Shown here piece by piece: positions 9,182 through 17,139 of a DNA stretch of 64,000 nucleotides. The notes beneath the pieces were generated by a model, which worked only from the letters and a program-made list of their open reading frames with translations, was not told where the DNA came from and made no database searches. The position numbers and the translations under genes are program-made. The stretch comes from Streptomyces pseudovenezuelae (GTDB lineage Bacteria; Actinomycetota; Actinomycetes; Streptomycetales; Streptomycetaceae). The stretch spans positions 735,905 to 799,904 of the forward strand of contig NZ_KQ948148.1 in NCBI RefSeq assembly GCF_001513955.1, in the 5' to 3' direction. Numbering within the stretch: the first letter of the stretch is position 1; every line of letters begins with the position of its first letter.

Positions 9182-10171
9182 TCAACTCAGCGTCACCTGG
9201 CGGTTGGTGAGTCCGCCACGGGCGCGGCGCTCGTCGGGGGTCAGCGGTGCGTCCGTGGCCAGAGCGCCCGCGAGACGCTCGGCGAACTCGGCGGCCGGCT
9301 TCTCGATGTCCTCCGCGGTGACCCCGCTCGGCAGGTCCCAGACCGGGACGGTCAGGCCGTGGGCGCGGAAGGAACCGACGAGCCGGGTGCCCTCGCCGAG
9401 GCTCGACTTCCCGGCCGCGTGCAGTCGCGCGAGCGCGTCCAGAAGTTGCTCCTCGGGGTGCGGCATGACCCAGCGCAGGTGGTTCTTGTCCGGCGTTTCG
9501 CACCAGTAGGCGGCGTCGACGCCGGTCAGCCGGACGGTCGGGATGGCCGCCGCGTTGGCCCGCTCCAGGGAGGCGGTCACCTCAGGCGTGGCGTTCTCCG
9601 CGTCCGGGACCCAGAACTCGAAGCCCTCGTGCACAACTGGCTCGAAGGCGCCTTCGGGGTCGAGCAGATCCTGCAGTCGCGGACCGTCGGCGGGAGCGCG
9701 CCGGCCCTCGACCGGGGTGCCCGGGGCCGCGGTGAGCGCGCGCTGGAGGGTGTCGGCGAGGTCGCGGCTGATGTCACCCGACGCCGTGTCGTTCTGCAGG
9801 CCGAGCAGTACCGAGCCGTCGTCGCGGCGCAGGGCGGGCCAGGCCATCGGCAGGACCGTGGCCAGCGTGACCGACGGGACGCCCTCGGGGAGACCGCTCC
9901 TGAGGGTCAGCCCGACCGTGGCGGCGGGGACCAGCTCGCGCAGGGCAACCCAGTCGCCCTCGCCGGCGAGGCCCTCGAAGGGGCGGTGCACCAGCTCGGT
10001 CGCGGCCTGTGCGGCGGCCCGGCCGTGGCAGGCCTTGTAGCGGCGGCCGCTGCCGCACGGGCAGGGTTCGCGCGCGCCGACGACCGGGATCCGACCATCG
10101 GCGCCTGCGCCGCGGGCGCCATCCGTGGTCTGCGGGCGCTTGGCCTTCGTCTGGGGTCGCTTCTTGGCCAT
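9182..10171 (-). CDS. SEC-C motif protein (DUF5926-like)
   Basis: 329 residues starting MAKKRPQTKAKR. A basic N-terminal tail leads into a SEC-C zinc motif, CPCGSGRRYKACHG, at about residues 38-51, the same zinc finger that ends SecA and that in other proteins binds zinc and often ribosome- or chaperone-related partners. The remaining 270 residues are an uncharacterised conserved domain. The longer frame upstream to 10267 lacks a ribosome site and I reject it. It is conserved in streptomycetes but without a known role. Confidence 0.8.
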   Translation of the reverse strand: MAKKRPQTKAKRPQTTDGARGAGADGRIPVVGAREPCPCGSGRRYKACHGRAAAQAATELVHRPFEGLAGEGDWVALRELVPAATVGLTLRSGLPEGVPSVTLATVLPMAWPALRRDDGSVLLGLQNDTASGDISRDLADTLQRALTAAPGTPVEGRRAPADGPRLQDLLDPEGAFEPVVHEGFEFWVPDAENATPEVTASLERANAAAIPTVRLTGVDAAYWCETPDKNHLRWVMPHPEEQLLDALARLHAAGKSSLGEGTRLVGSFRAHGLTVPVWDLPSGVTAEDIEKPAAEFAERLAGALATDAPLTPDERRARGGLTNRQVTLS

Positions 10172-10295
10172 CGTGGCTGTCTCCCGGTTACGGCTCGTCT
10201 CGTACGGGCGCGAGCCTAGCCGCTTGCGACTTGGCCGACGGGAGCCTGTGGACAACCACCCGGGCATCCTGCTCGGACGTCCGGGCCCGGTCGCC

Positions 10296-10931
10296 TCAGC
10301 CGAGATCGTCGAACGCGTCCGAGAAGTCCAGGTCGGGTATCGCCACCGACGGGGCCACGACCCGCGCGGCGAAGTCGCTCCGCCGGCGGCCGGCGTCCGG
10401 ATCGTGAACGTCCGAGTGGACGATCACCCAGACCGTGACCTCGCCCCGGGCGTCGTCCCTGACGCCCCAGTCGTCGGCCAGCGCGGTGATGATGTTGAGC
10501 CCGCGGCCGCCGTGCGCGGTGACCGAGGGGGTGGCCGGAGCCGGGCGGGTGGGTCCGCCGCCGTCCGTCACCTCGACCGTGAGCCTGCCGCCCGCGTCCA
10601 CCCGCCAGGCGGCGCGGACGTCGCCGTCCCCGGCCAGGGCGTCGCCCAGCGGCCGGCCGTGCTTGCACGCGTTGCTCAAGAGTTCGGAAAGAATCAGTAC
10701 GGCGTCGTCGATGACCGATTCCGCCACGCCACCCCTGCGCAGCTGCACGCGCATACGGTGTCTCGCTTCCCCCACGCCCGCAGGGCCATGGGGTACGGCC
10801 ATGCTCGACGACGTGGGCACCTCCTGTGCCACCACCAACGCCACCCCCGAGACCTCCTTCGCCCCACGCCACGGTGTGGATGCCCCATTGGCCTGTACCG
10901 GAAACCGGCCAATCACGTTCCGCCGACGCAT
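10296..10931 (-). CDS. ATP-binding regulator, HATPase_c_2 (anti-sigma factor kinase-like)
   Basis: About 211 residues. Bergerat-fold motifs are visible: the N box in ELLSNACKHG, a G1-like TDGGGPTR and a G2-like HGGRGLNII. This single-domain GHKL family includes SpoIIAB/RsbW-type anti-sigma factors, very numerous in Streptomyces. The start is uncertain: GTG at 10952, ATG at 10931 and GTG at 10916 are all in frame and none has a clear ribosome site; the GHKL domain itself begins well downstream. No partner sigma factor is adjacent. Confidence 0.82.
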   Translation of the reverse strand: MRRRNVIGRFPVQANGASTPWRGAKEVSGVALVVAQEVPTSSSMAVPHGPAGVGEARHRMRVQLRRGGVAESVIDDAVLILSELLSNACKHGRPLGDALAGDGDVRAAWRVDAGGRLTVEVTDGGGPTRPAPATPSVTAHGGRGLNIITALADDWGVRDDARGEVTVWVIVHSDVHDPDAGRRRSDFAARVVAPSVAIPDLDFSDAFDDLG

Positions 10932-10989
10932 TCGCAACGGTCGAACACGCACCGAACGCGCCGGGGCACACCCTGTGACGGAGGGGACG

Positions 10990-11817
10990 TCAGCGGCCCA
11001 GTCGGTCGAGCACCGCGCGCGGGCGGTTGGTGATGATGGCGTCGACGCCGAGCTCTACGCAGAGGTCCACGTCCTCGGGCTCGTTCACGGTCCACACGTG
11101 CACCTGGTGGCCCGCCCGCTTCAGGCGCTCGATGTATCCGGGGTGGTTGCGCACGATCCGGATCGAGGGTCCGGCGATGCGCACCCCCGCGGGCAGCCGG
11201 CCGTCCCGCAGCCGGGGCGAGACGAACTGCAGCAGATAGACCGTGGGCAGGGTCGGCGAGGCGGCACGCACGCGATGCAGTGACCGGGCCGAGAAACTCA
11301 TGACCCTGATCGGCGACTCGGCGGCGGAGGCGGGCGCGTCCAGGCCGAACCGCTTCAGCAGCGCCAGCAGCCGCTCCTCGACCTGTCCCGCCCAGCGCGT
11401 CGGGTGCTTGGTCTCGATGGCCATCTCCACCCGCCGCCCCGCGTCGGCGACGAGTTCGAGCAGCCGCTCCAGGGTGAGGACGGAGGTGTCCTCCCGGTCC
11501 TCGGGCCGGAACACCCAGTCCGGCTCCTCGTCCCGGGTGCGCCAGAACTCCCGCGTCCTGCGCGAGCCGAAGTCCAGGGCGGCCAGGTCGGCGAGCTCCA
11601 GGGCCGAGACCGCTCCGCGGCCGTTGGACGTACGGTTGACCCGTCGGTCGTGGACGCACACGAGATGGCCGTCGGCCGTGAGGCGTACATCGCATTCGAG
11701 GGCGTCCGCACCGTCCTCGATCGCCTTGCGGTACGCGGCGAGCGTGTGCTCGGGAGCGTCTTCCGAGGCTCCGCGGTGGGCGACGACTTGAGTCAGCTGC
11801 TGCCGTGCGTGGGTCAC
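10990..11817 (-). CDS. Glycerophosphodiester phosphodiesterase
   Basis: 275 residues from a GTG at 11817 (VTHARQQL). GDPD enzymes hydrolyse glycerophosphodiesters to glycerol-3-phosphate and an alcohol. The catalytic set is in place: AHRGASE, EHTLAAY, the metal pair in ALECDVRLT and the second His in CVHDRRVNRT; ETKHPTR supplies a further acidic ligand. The frame continues upstream to 12006, but that part reads through the intergenic region and has no family similarity. It has no signal peptide in this form, so it is probably cytoplasmic. Confidence 0.88.
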   Translation of the reverse strand: MTHARQQLTQVVAHRGASEDAPEHTLAAYRKAIEDGADALECDVRLTADGHLVCVHDRRVNRTSNGRGAVSALELADLAALDFGSRRTREFWRTRDEEPDWVFRPEDREDTSVLTLERLLELVADAGRRVEMAIETKHPTRWAGQVEERLLALLKRFGLDAPASAAESPIRVMSFSARSLHRVRAASPTLPTVYLLQFVSPRLRDGRLPAGVRIAGPSIRIVRNHPGYIERLKRAGHQVHVWTVNEPEDVDLCVELGVDAIITNRPRAVLDRLGR

Positions 11818-12075
11818 CGCGTCATGGTGCCACCGCTCGGGGGTACGCGTGCGAACGGAGGCATATGGATTGCGCCTCATTTGTCTTGCATGGCCTATAT
11901 AAAGAGCAGCCACAGACCCACAGGCACCGCTTATGGTGCCCTGACGGCCCGTGGGAAAAGCTGACGGCATACAAAAGGACATGCACAGCTGACGCACGCC
12001 GGACATGAAGCGGCACTGGCCGAGCGTGACCGAGTGCGACCGACAACCGACAGCCGTGGACCGAGGAGAGAAGCT

Positions 12076-13560
12076 GTGAGCACCGAGAACGAGGGCACCG
12101 CGGTACCCCCGGCCCCGTCAGCACCCCCCGTGCCGGTGGACGCTCCCGCGGCTTCGGCACCCCAGGCCCCCGACGCGGGCGCCCCCACCACTCCGATCCC
12201 GCCGCACCCCTCCGGTGGCGCCCAGGGTCCGGAACTCGTGCACGCGGGACCGGCTCCGGCGTACGCCTCGGCACAGGGGCAGCCGCACGGCGGCCCGGGC
12301 GGTCCCGAGGGCGCCTGGCCGCCGCCACAGCCTCCGGCCACCCCGTCGTACGCCGACGGCGGTGCGGGCGGTGCCGGTGCGGGCGGCGCCGGTCCTACGG
12401 GTGTCTGGGGCGCGGGCTACCAGCAGCCGACGCCGAAGCCGAAGAACGGCCGCGGTGGTCTCGTCGCCGCGATCCTGGTGGCCGCGCTGGTCGCCGGCGG
12501 CCTCGGCGGTGGTCTCGGCTACACCCTGGCCAAGAACAACGACAACGGCTCCTCCACGACCCTGTCCGCCTCCGACAGCGGCGGCAGCGTCAAGCGGGAC
12601 GCCGGTACCGTCGCGGGCGTGGCGCAGCGGGCCCTGCCCAGCACGGTCACCATCGAGGCCGAGTCCACCAACGGCGAGGGCGGCACCGGCACCGGCTTCG
12701 TCTTCGACACCCAGGGCCACATCGTCACCAACAACCACGTGGTCGCCGACGCGGTCGACGGCGGCAAGCTGACCGCCACCTTCCCCAACGGCAAGAAGTA
12801 CGACGCCGAGGTGGTCGGCCACGCGCAGGGCTACGACGTGGCCGTCATCAAGCTCAAGAACGCGCCGGGCGACCTCAAGCCGCTCACCCTGGGCAACTCC
12901 GACCAGGTGGCGGTCGGCGACTCCACGATCGCGATCGGTGCCCCCTTCGGCCTGTCCAACACCGTCACGACGGGCATCATCAGCGCGAAGAACCGCCCGG
13001 TGGCCTCCAGCGACGGCAGCGGCAGCAACGCCTCCTACATGAGCGCCCTGCAGACGGACGCGTCGATCAACCCGGGCAACTCGGGAGGCCCCCTCCTCGA
13101 CGCTCAGGGCAACGTGATCGGCATCAACTCCGCGATCCAGTCCACCAGCGGCGGCGGCCTCGGCGGCACCAGCCAGTCCGGCTCGATCGGCCTCGGCTTC
13201 GCCATCCCGATCAACCAGGCCAAGTACGTCGCCCAGCAGCTGATCAAGACCGGCAAGCCGGTCTACGCCAAGATCGGGGCCTCCGTCTCCCTGGAGGACT
13301 CCACGGGCGGCGCGAAGATCACCACCGAGGGTGCCGGCGGCTCCGCCCCGGTCGAGGCGGGCGGCCCCGCCGCGAAGGCCGGCCTCAAGCCCGGCGACGT
13401 CATCACCAAGCTGGACGACCACGTCATCGACTCCGGGCCCACCCTGATCGGCGAGATCTGGACCCACAAGCCCGGCGACAAGGTCAAGATCACCTACGAA
13501 CGCGACGGCAAGACCCGCACGGTCGACCTCACCCTGAGCTCCCGCACCGGCGACAGCTGA
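12076..13560 (+). CDS. HtrA-like membrane serine protease (S1C, PDZ)
   Basis: 494 residues from a GTG with GAGGAGAG seven bases upstream. A long Pro/Ala/Gly-rich cytoplasmic N-terminus (to about 130) is followed by one transmembrane helix (GLVAAILVAALVAGG) and a trypsin-like domain outside the membrane. Catalytic His lies in TNNHVVAD, Asp in GYDVAVIKL, Ser in NPGNSGGPLLD. The last 100 residues are one PDZ domain (AAKAGLKPGDVITKLDDH). Expected role: envelope protein quality control. A perfect 14-bp hairpin follows. Confidence 0.93.
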   Translation: MSTENEGTAVPPAPSAPPVPVDAPAASAPQAPDAGAPTTPIPPHPSGGAQGPELVHAGPAPAYASAQGQPHGGPGGPEGAWPPPQPPATPSYADGGAGGAGAGGAGPTGVWGAGYQQPTPKPKNGRGGLVAAILVAALVAGGLGGGLGYTLAKNNDNGSSTTLSASDSGGSVKRDAGTVAGVAQRALPSTVTIEAESTNGEGGTGTGFVFDTQGHIVTNNHVVADAVDGGKLTATFPNGKKYDAEVVGHAQGYDVAVIKLKNAPGDLKPLTLGNSDQVAVGDSTIAIGAPFGLSNTVTTGIISAKNRPVASSDGSGSNASYMSALQTDASINPGNSGGPLLDAQGNVIGINSAIQSTSGGGLGGTSQSGSIGLGFAIPINQAKYVAQQLIKTGKPVYAKIGASVSLEDSTGGAKITTEGAGGSAPVEAGGPAAKAGLKPGDVITKLDDHVIDSGPTLIGEIWTHKPGDKVKITYERDGKTRTVDLTLSSRTGDS

Positions 13561-13633
13561 TCGACACGCGGCCGTCCCCACCTGTCCCCCTGCTCCCCGC
13601 GCCGCGGCCACCAGCGGCGAGGGGAGCGCCTTA

Positions 13634-13665
13634 GCAGAGGCCCCGGATCACTCCGGGGCCTCTGC
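13634..13665 (+). terminator. Terminator hairpin after the HtrA-like gene
   Basis: GCAGAGGCCCCGGA and TCCGGGGCCTCTGC form a perfect 14-bp stem with a TCAC tetraloop, 73 bp after the stop. Confidence 0.85.
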
Positions 13666-13740
13666 GTCGTCCACGGCGGGGCAGAACCGGCATCCGCCCG
13701 GCCGGGCGGAGAAAAAAAGAGGGGCTATGTCCGCTCGCTC

Positions 13741-14191
13741 GGTGATCCGCACAATGCTGCCGCGCAGGTGTCGGCCGCGAATCCGACGGACTGCGGGGCG
13801 CAGGAGAACAGCGCCGCCGGACTCTCCCGCTGCCTCATCTCGATGACATGCAGAAGTGCGCCAAGGACTACGCGAACCGCGGGGCGCAGAACGCCGACTT
13901 CCTGGTCGCCGACGTGTCGGACCGCGACGCGGGCTGGTGCGCACAGCCGGCCCACGGCGGCCATGACAACTTCTGGACCGACCAGAAGGCCGCCGCCTCG
14001 CTGAAGTTCTATACAAGGACCACATGGTCGACTGGTTCTTCGGGCACATGGACCAGGTGGCGAACGCGCACATCGCCGGCCTGCTGTTCTGCGCGGGGCA
14101 GCAGGAGCAGACCTCGGTCGAGACCGACGGCCGAAACCCGATCAACAAGACGATCGCCTATCGCCACGCCGGGGGCACAGCCCTCAAGTAG
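13741..14191 (+). pseudogene. Frameshifted remnant of a secreted protein
   Basis: Three successive reading frames give one continuous-looking protein. Frame one yields SAANPTDCGAQENSAAGL (from 13771); the second begins DDMQKCAKDYANRG (about 13842) and runs through FLVADVSDRDAGWCAQP to SLKFY (about 14010); the third gives KDHMVDWFFGHMDQV to a stop at 14191 (GGTALK). Two frameshifts and no intact start mean it is dead. The Cys pairs and Asn/Gly-rich style suggest an extracellular protein, perhaps carbohydrate-related, but I do not recognise the family. Confidence 0.6.
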
Positions 14192-14334
14192 GCACTGGAG
14201 AGGGGGAACGGCCGGACGCCAGTAGCCTTGCCCGGTGCCGGCCTGAGCCACGGGACCTTGTGTGGGCCACGCGCTCCGCCCGCCACCGGAGGCCGGTACG
14301 CTGTACCCGCCCCGCCCCAGGTGGGACGGGGCGA

Positions 14335-14421
14335 GGTGGGTTGCCCGAGCGGCCTAAGGGAACGGTCTTGAAAACCGTCGTGGCAGCGATGTCACCGTGG
14401 GTTCAAATCCCACACCCACCG
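14335..14421 (+). tRNA. tRNA-Ser (anticodon TGA)
   Basis: Acceptor GGTGGGT (14335-14341) pairs with ACCCACC (14414-14420), discriminator G. The anticodon loop CTTGAAA gives TGA. The long variable arm and GTTCAAATC T-loop are typical of class II tRNA-Ser. CCA is not encoded. Confidence 0.95.
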
Positions 14422-14428
14422 CAGGTGA

Positions 14429-14466
14429 ACGGCCCCTGACCAGGCAACTTGGTCGGGGGCCGTTCT
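14429..14466 (+). terminator. Terminator hairpin after tRNA-Ser
   Basis: ACGGCCCCTGACCA and TGGTCGGGGGCCGT form a long stem with one imperfect pair, starting 8 bp after the tRNA. Confidence 0.7.
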
Positions 14467-14549
14467 CGTATGGTCGCACCGCGATTGCCCGTGGTTCCCC
14501 GTAACTTCCCGCTCGATCGGGCACGTGAGGGGCACGCCAGCCTCGCGGC

Positions 14550-14684
14550 ATGACCGCACAGCCACGGATCGGCTCCCTCCGGGCTCGACGTATCCCCGAT
14601 TACCCGCAGCACGACCGCGACTTTCTTGAGTACATGCTCGACTGCGCGAAGCCCGTGACTGGCGACGACGGTACGGCGTACTGA
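14550..14684 (+). CDS. Possible small protein or gene fragment
   Basis: A 44-codon frame beginning MTAQPRIGSLRARR and containing YPQHDRDFLEYMLDC. The composition is protein-like, but there is no convincing ribosome site and no recognised family. It lies in the 470-bp stretch after tRNA-Ser that otherwise holds nothing I can identify. It may be a leftover of an earlier element inserted at this tRNA. Confidence 0.25.
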   Translation: MTAQPRIGSLRARRIPDYPQHDRDFLEYMLDCAKPVTGDDGTAY

Positions 14685-14936
14685 TCTTCAGCTTGCGCCT
14701 CGTCGAGCCCCCTTCAACTCACCACTGTACGAACGACCTGGACGCCATGGGCCGCGTCTGCTCGGCTCTGCCTGGGTCGATGGTGGACGGGATGGGAGCA
14801 CCCCGCGCACGCCACTACGGACTCGCAGTCGGGAACGGCGCCCCCTCCATCCCGGTGTCGGCCGATTCCCCGCCGGAGCCACGGCCTTGACCGTGGGCCG
14901 CGCCATTGCGGTGATCGGAAACGGGTTTTTCCCGGC

Positions 14937-15377
14937 CTACAGCTCGTAGTCGCGCGCCAGTTCCTCCCACGCGACCTCCCGCAGCCCCTCCTGCGCGTCG
15001 CATTCCGACGGCACGCGTGCGTGGGGCTGGAACCAGATGATCGTGAGGTGGCTGCCGTGCAGGACGGGGTCGCGGGACGGGGTCAGGGCCGTGGAGCGGA
15101 AGACGCCGACGCAGGCCACCGCCGGCAGCATCTCGACCGGACCGAAGGCGCCCGGGTAGTGGTCCGGGTACTCGTGCGGCGGCGGTATCAGGTGCACGGG
15201 GGCGGTCGGGTAGTCGTGTTCGGCCGATCGCAGCAGGCCTTTGATCCGCAGCTCGTTGACCGGTCTGCACGGGTAGCCGTCCAGCATCCCGCCGTACGTC
15301 GACGTCAGGCGCAGCTCCCCGAGGTCGACCCTGCGGCCGGAGGTCAGGACGAGCCGGGACAGGGTCATGATCGGCAC
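14937..15377 (-). CDS. Conserved hypothetical protein
   Basis: 146 residues starting MPIMTLSRLVLTSGRRVDLG (an ATG three codons in is equally possible). It has a compact, mixed alpha/beta-looking composition with many Pro and His (HLIPPPHEYPDHYPG) and no signal peptide or membrane helix. It follows the Prim-Pol gene on the same strand after 52 bp and may share its transcript. I do not recognise the family. Confidence 0.7.
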   Translation of the reverse strand: MPIMTLSRLVLTSGRRVDLGELRLTSTYGGMLDGYPCRPVNELRIKGLLRSAEHDYPTAPVHLIPPPHEYPDHYPGAFGPVEMLPAVACVGVFRSTALTPSRDPVLHGSHLTIIWFQPHARVPSECDAQEGLREVAWEELARDYEL

Positions 15378-15429
15378 TCTGTGGCGCTCCCATGGTGCGG
15401 GTGGTTCTGGTGGTGCGGGTGGCTCTGCT

Positions 15430-16302
15430 CTATGGCCGGCGGCCGGTCATCCGTGCCGCCGACGCGATCGTCGCCCGTGCCTCGCGTTCCGTGAGTCCCG
15501 TGGTGCGGGCCGCGTCCACCAAGGGGGCGACCAGCGCCGATCCGATGCCGTTCTCGTAGGCGCGGCAGGCGGCCCAGAAGAGGCGGGTGTTGCGCTGGCC
15601 CTCGTGGGCGGCGAGGACGAACTGCACGAGCCCCTGGCCCCGGTCGCCGGCCGAGGGATGGGTGGCGGGGTGGGTGGGGCGGGGCGGGGGCAGCAGCAGG
15701 TGCAGCAGGGCCGGCGGGCAGGCCGCGGGGGCGAGGTGGGCGGTGCCGGGGGCTGTGGAGTAGGTGCCGTGGTCGGTGCGGGAGCCGGGGCCGACGAGGT
15801 AGCCGCCGGCGCCCCGGATGTCGATGCCGGGGGCGAGTCGGCCCGCCGAGTTGGGCACGGCGGCGTCGGGCGGGCCGGTCAGCCACAGGTGGCGGCCGCC
15901 GCTCGGGGTCAGGACGACGACCGTGTCGGGGATCGTGAAGAGGTGGCGCAGGGCCAGTTCGCGCAGGGCCGCCGAGGAGTCCGTGCCCGACTTGGTGTCC
16001 AGGTCCACGCCGATCAGATGGTGGGGTGGCAGACCGCACGCGATGCCGTAACCCGTGGCCCAGGGCGCCGCGGCGAAGAGCTCGCGGATGCGGACGGGGT
16101 CGGTCGAGGCGTCGTAGACCCCGTGGCCGAACGCGCCGCACTCGCCGTGGCAGGGGGTGGCCAGGAGGCCGTCGTCGCGGTGGGGGGAGCGCAGGGCGGG
16201 GAGCTTGGTGCGGGACAGGGGGATGACGGCCAGCCCGCGCTCGGCGGCTGACAGGGCGTGGGCGAGGGCCAGCGTCGTGGCCTGCCGGTCGGTGGTGGCC
16301 AT
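15430..16302 (-). CDS. Bifunctional DNA primase/polymerase (Prim-Pol) domain protein
   Basis: 290 residues starting MATTDRQATTLALAHALSAA. Prim-Pol domain: HALSAAERGLAVIPL, a cysteine/His pair (CHGECGAFGHG), the acidic metal motif in LIGVDLDTKSG, and TPSGGRHLWLTG. Unlike the protein at 7586-8251 it keeps the D-x-D. Stand-alone Prim-Pol proteins of this type are abundant in Streptomyces chromosomes and elements; role unknown, probably nucleic-acid synthesis or repair. Just upstream, on its own strand, a CGAACA direct repeat (about 16309-16326) may be a regulator site. Confidence 0.82.
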   Translation of the reverse strand: MATTDRQATTLALAHALSAAERGLAVIPLSRTKLPALRSPHRDDGLLATPCHGECGAFGHGVYDASTDPVRIRELFAAAPWATGYGIACGLPPHHLIGVDLDTKSGTDSSAALRELALRHLFTIPDTVVVLTPSGGRHLWLTGPPDAAVPNSAGRLAPGIDIRGAGGYLVGPGSRTDHGTYSTAPGTAHLAPAACPPALLHLLLPPPRPTHPATHPSAGDRGQGLVQFVLAAHEGQRNTRLFWAACRAYENGIGSALVAPLVDAARTTGLTEREARATIASAARMTGRRP

Positions 16303-16649
16303 GTCTCCATGTTCGTACGTGTGTTCGAAAAAGGGAAGGGGTGGCGGGTGCGACGCGCCGAGGTCCTGGGATTGGCCGGAAAAGTGCCGGAACGCTTCCT
16401 CTGTTGTCCCGCTTGACGATCAAGAGTCCGGATCATCCCGCTCTTCTCCGTGAAGTCGCGAAAGGGGTTTATCGACTTGTCCTCACGCTTCAGGGGGAAT
16501 AACCGCTTCCGCTCTGGTTCGCCGGGGATTCGGTGGGCAACTCTGATCTCGCGACGTCGTGCACAGCACCGGGGCGGTCGGCCAACTTCCCTGGAAACAG
16601 CCTTACTTGACGCACTACCGGTCACAGGCCGGGTTCTGGAGGAAACACC
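16303..16649. other. Intergenic region between Prim-Pol and small secreted protein
   Basis: 347 bp, no gene seen. It must hold two divergent promoters. TTGACG occurs at about 16608. GGAGG ends seven bases before the ATG at 16650. Confidence 0.4.
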
Positions 16650-16964
16650 ATGGCAAGCATCCGTACCGCTCGCGTCATCGCCGCCGTCTCCGCCCTCCCG
16701 CTCGCCGTCGCACTCTTCACCGGCGTCGCGGCAGCGGACAACGGCGGCTTCGCGGACGACGGATCGAACGCGGGAGTCGCGAGCATCGTGGGCAGCGGTG
16801 TCGGACACGACAACAAGGGCAACTCGTCCACGACACAGCAGAGTGCCGTCGGCTCCGGGGCGTCGAACCAGAGCAACACGGCGCAGGTCAACGGCTCCGC
16901 GTTCACGGCCATCAACCAGGGGAACAACAACACGTCCGTCAACTTCACCCCCTTGTGGTGGTGA
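16650..16964 (+). CDS. Small secreted Asn/Ser/Gln-rich protein
   Basis: 104 residues from an ATG with GGAGG upstream. Residues 1-29 form a signal peptide ending AAA/D. The mature chain is about 75 residues of Asn, Ser, Gly, Gln and Thr with repeated N-T and Q-S-N-T patterns, ending FTPLWW. It lacks cysteines. The composition is reminiscent of surface amyloid formers such as curlin, rodlin or chaplin, but the sequence is none of these. Two hairpins follow at once, so it is a single-gene transcript. The role is unknown; a surface function is inference. Confidence 0.75.
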   Translation: MASIRTARVIAAVSALPLAVALFTGVAAADNGGFADDGSNAGVASIVGSGVGHDNKGNSSTTQQSAVGSGASNQSNTAQVNGSAFTAINQGNNNTSVNFTPLWW

Positions 16965-16967
16965 TCC

Positions 16968-17049
16968 GCGAGGGCTGACGGCCCTCGCCGGGGGGTGTGC
17001 TTCATGGGGTGGGACACGACCGCGCGGCGGCGCTTCGGCGCCGCCGCGC
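16968..17049 (+). terminator. Two successive hairpins after the secreted protein gene
   Basis: GCGAGGGC (16968-16975) pairs with GCCCTCGC (16981-16988). Then GCGCGGCGGCGC (17022-17033) pairs perfectly with GCGCCGCCGCGC (17038-17049) around a TTCG tetraloop, an extremely stable structure. Confidence 0.75.
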
Positions 17050-17078
17050 AGGCGTGTGCGCGGGCGCCTGCGGCGACC

Positions 17079-17110
17079 TTGACACCGCACCAGATCTGAC
17101 GGACAGTCAG
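17079..17110 (+). promoter_or_regulatory. Putative promoter and dyad for the MaoC/thiolase operon
   Basis: TTGACA (17079-17084), 17 bp, then GACAGT (17102-17107). A dyad CTGAC-ggaca-GTCAG (17096-17110) overlaps the -10 region, which would suit a repressor. Inferred by eye only. Confidence 0.4.
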
Positions 17111-17139
17111 GAAATCTTGCGGACAAGGAGGTTGTCGCC

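Noticed and set aside
11823-12006. N-terminal extension of the phosphodiesterase to 12006
   Set aside because: It would cross the divergent promoter region and has no family similarity; GTG 11817 is just before the conserved domain.
12118-13611. Minus-strand open frame of 497 codons
   Set aside because: Antisense to the HtrA-like protease, whose catalytic triad is clear.
16650-16964. Chaplin or rodlin identity for the small secreted protein
   Set aside because: It lacks the chaplin domain and cysteines and does not align with rodlin landmarks; only the composition is similar.
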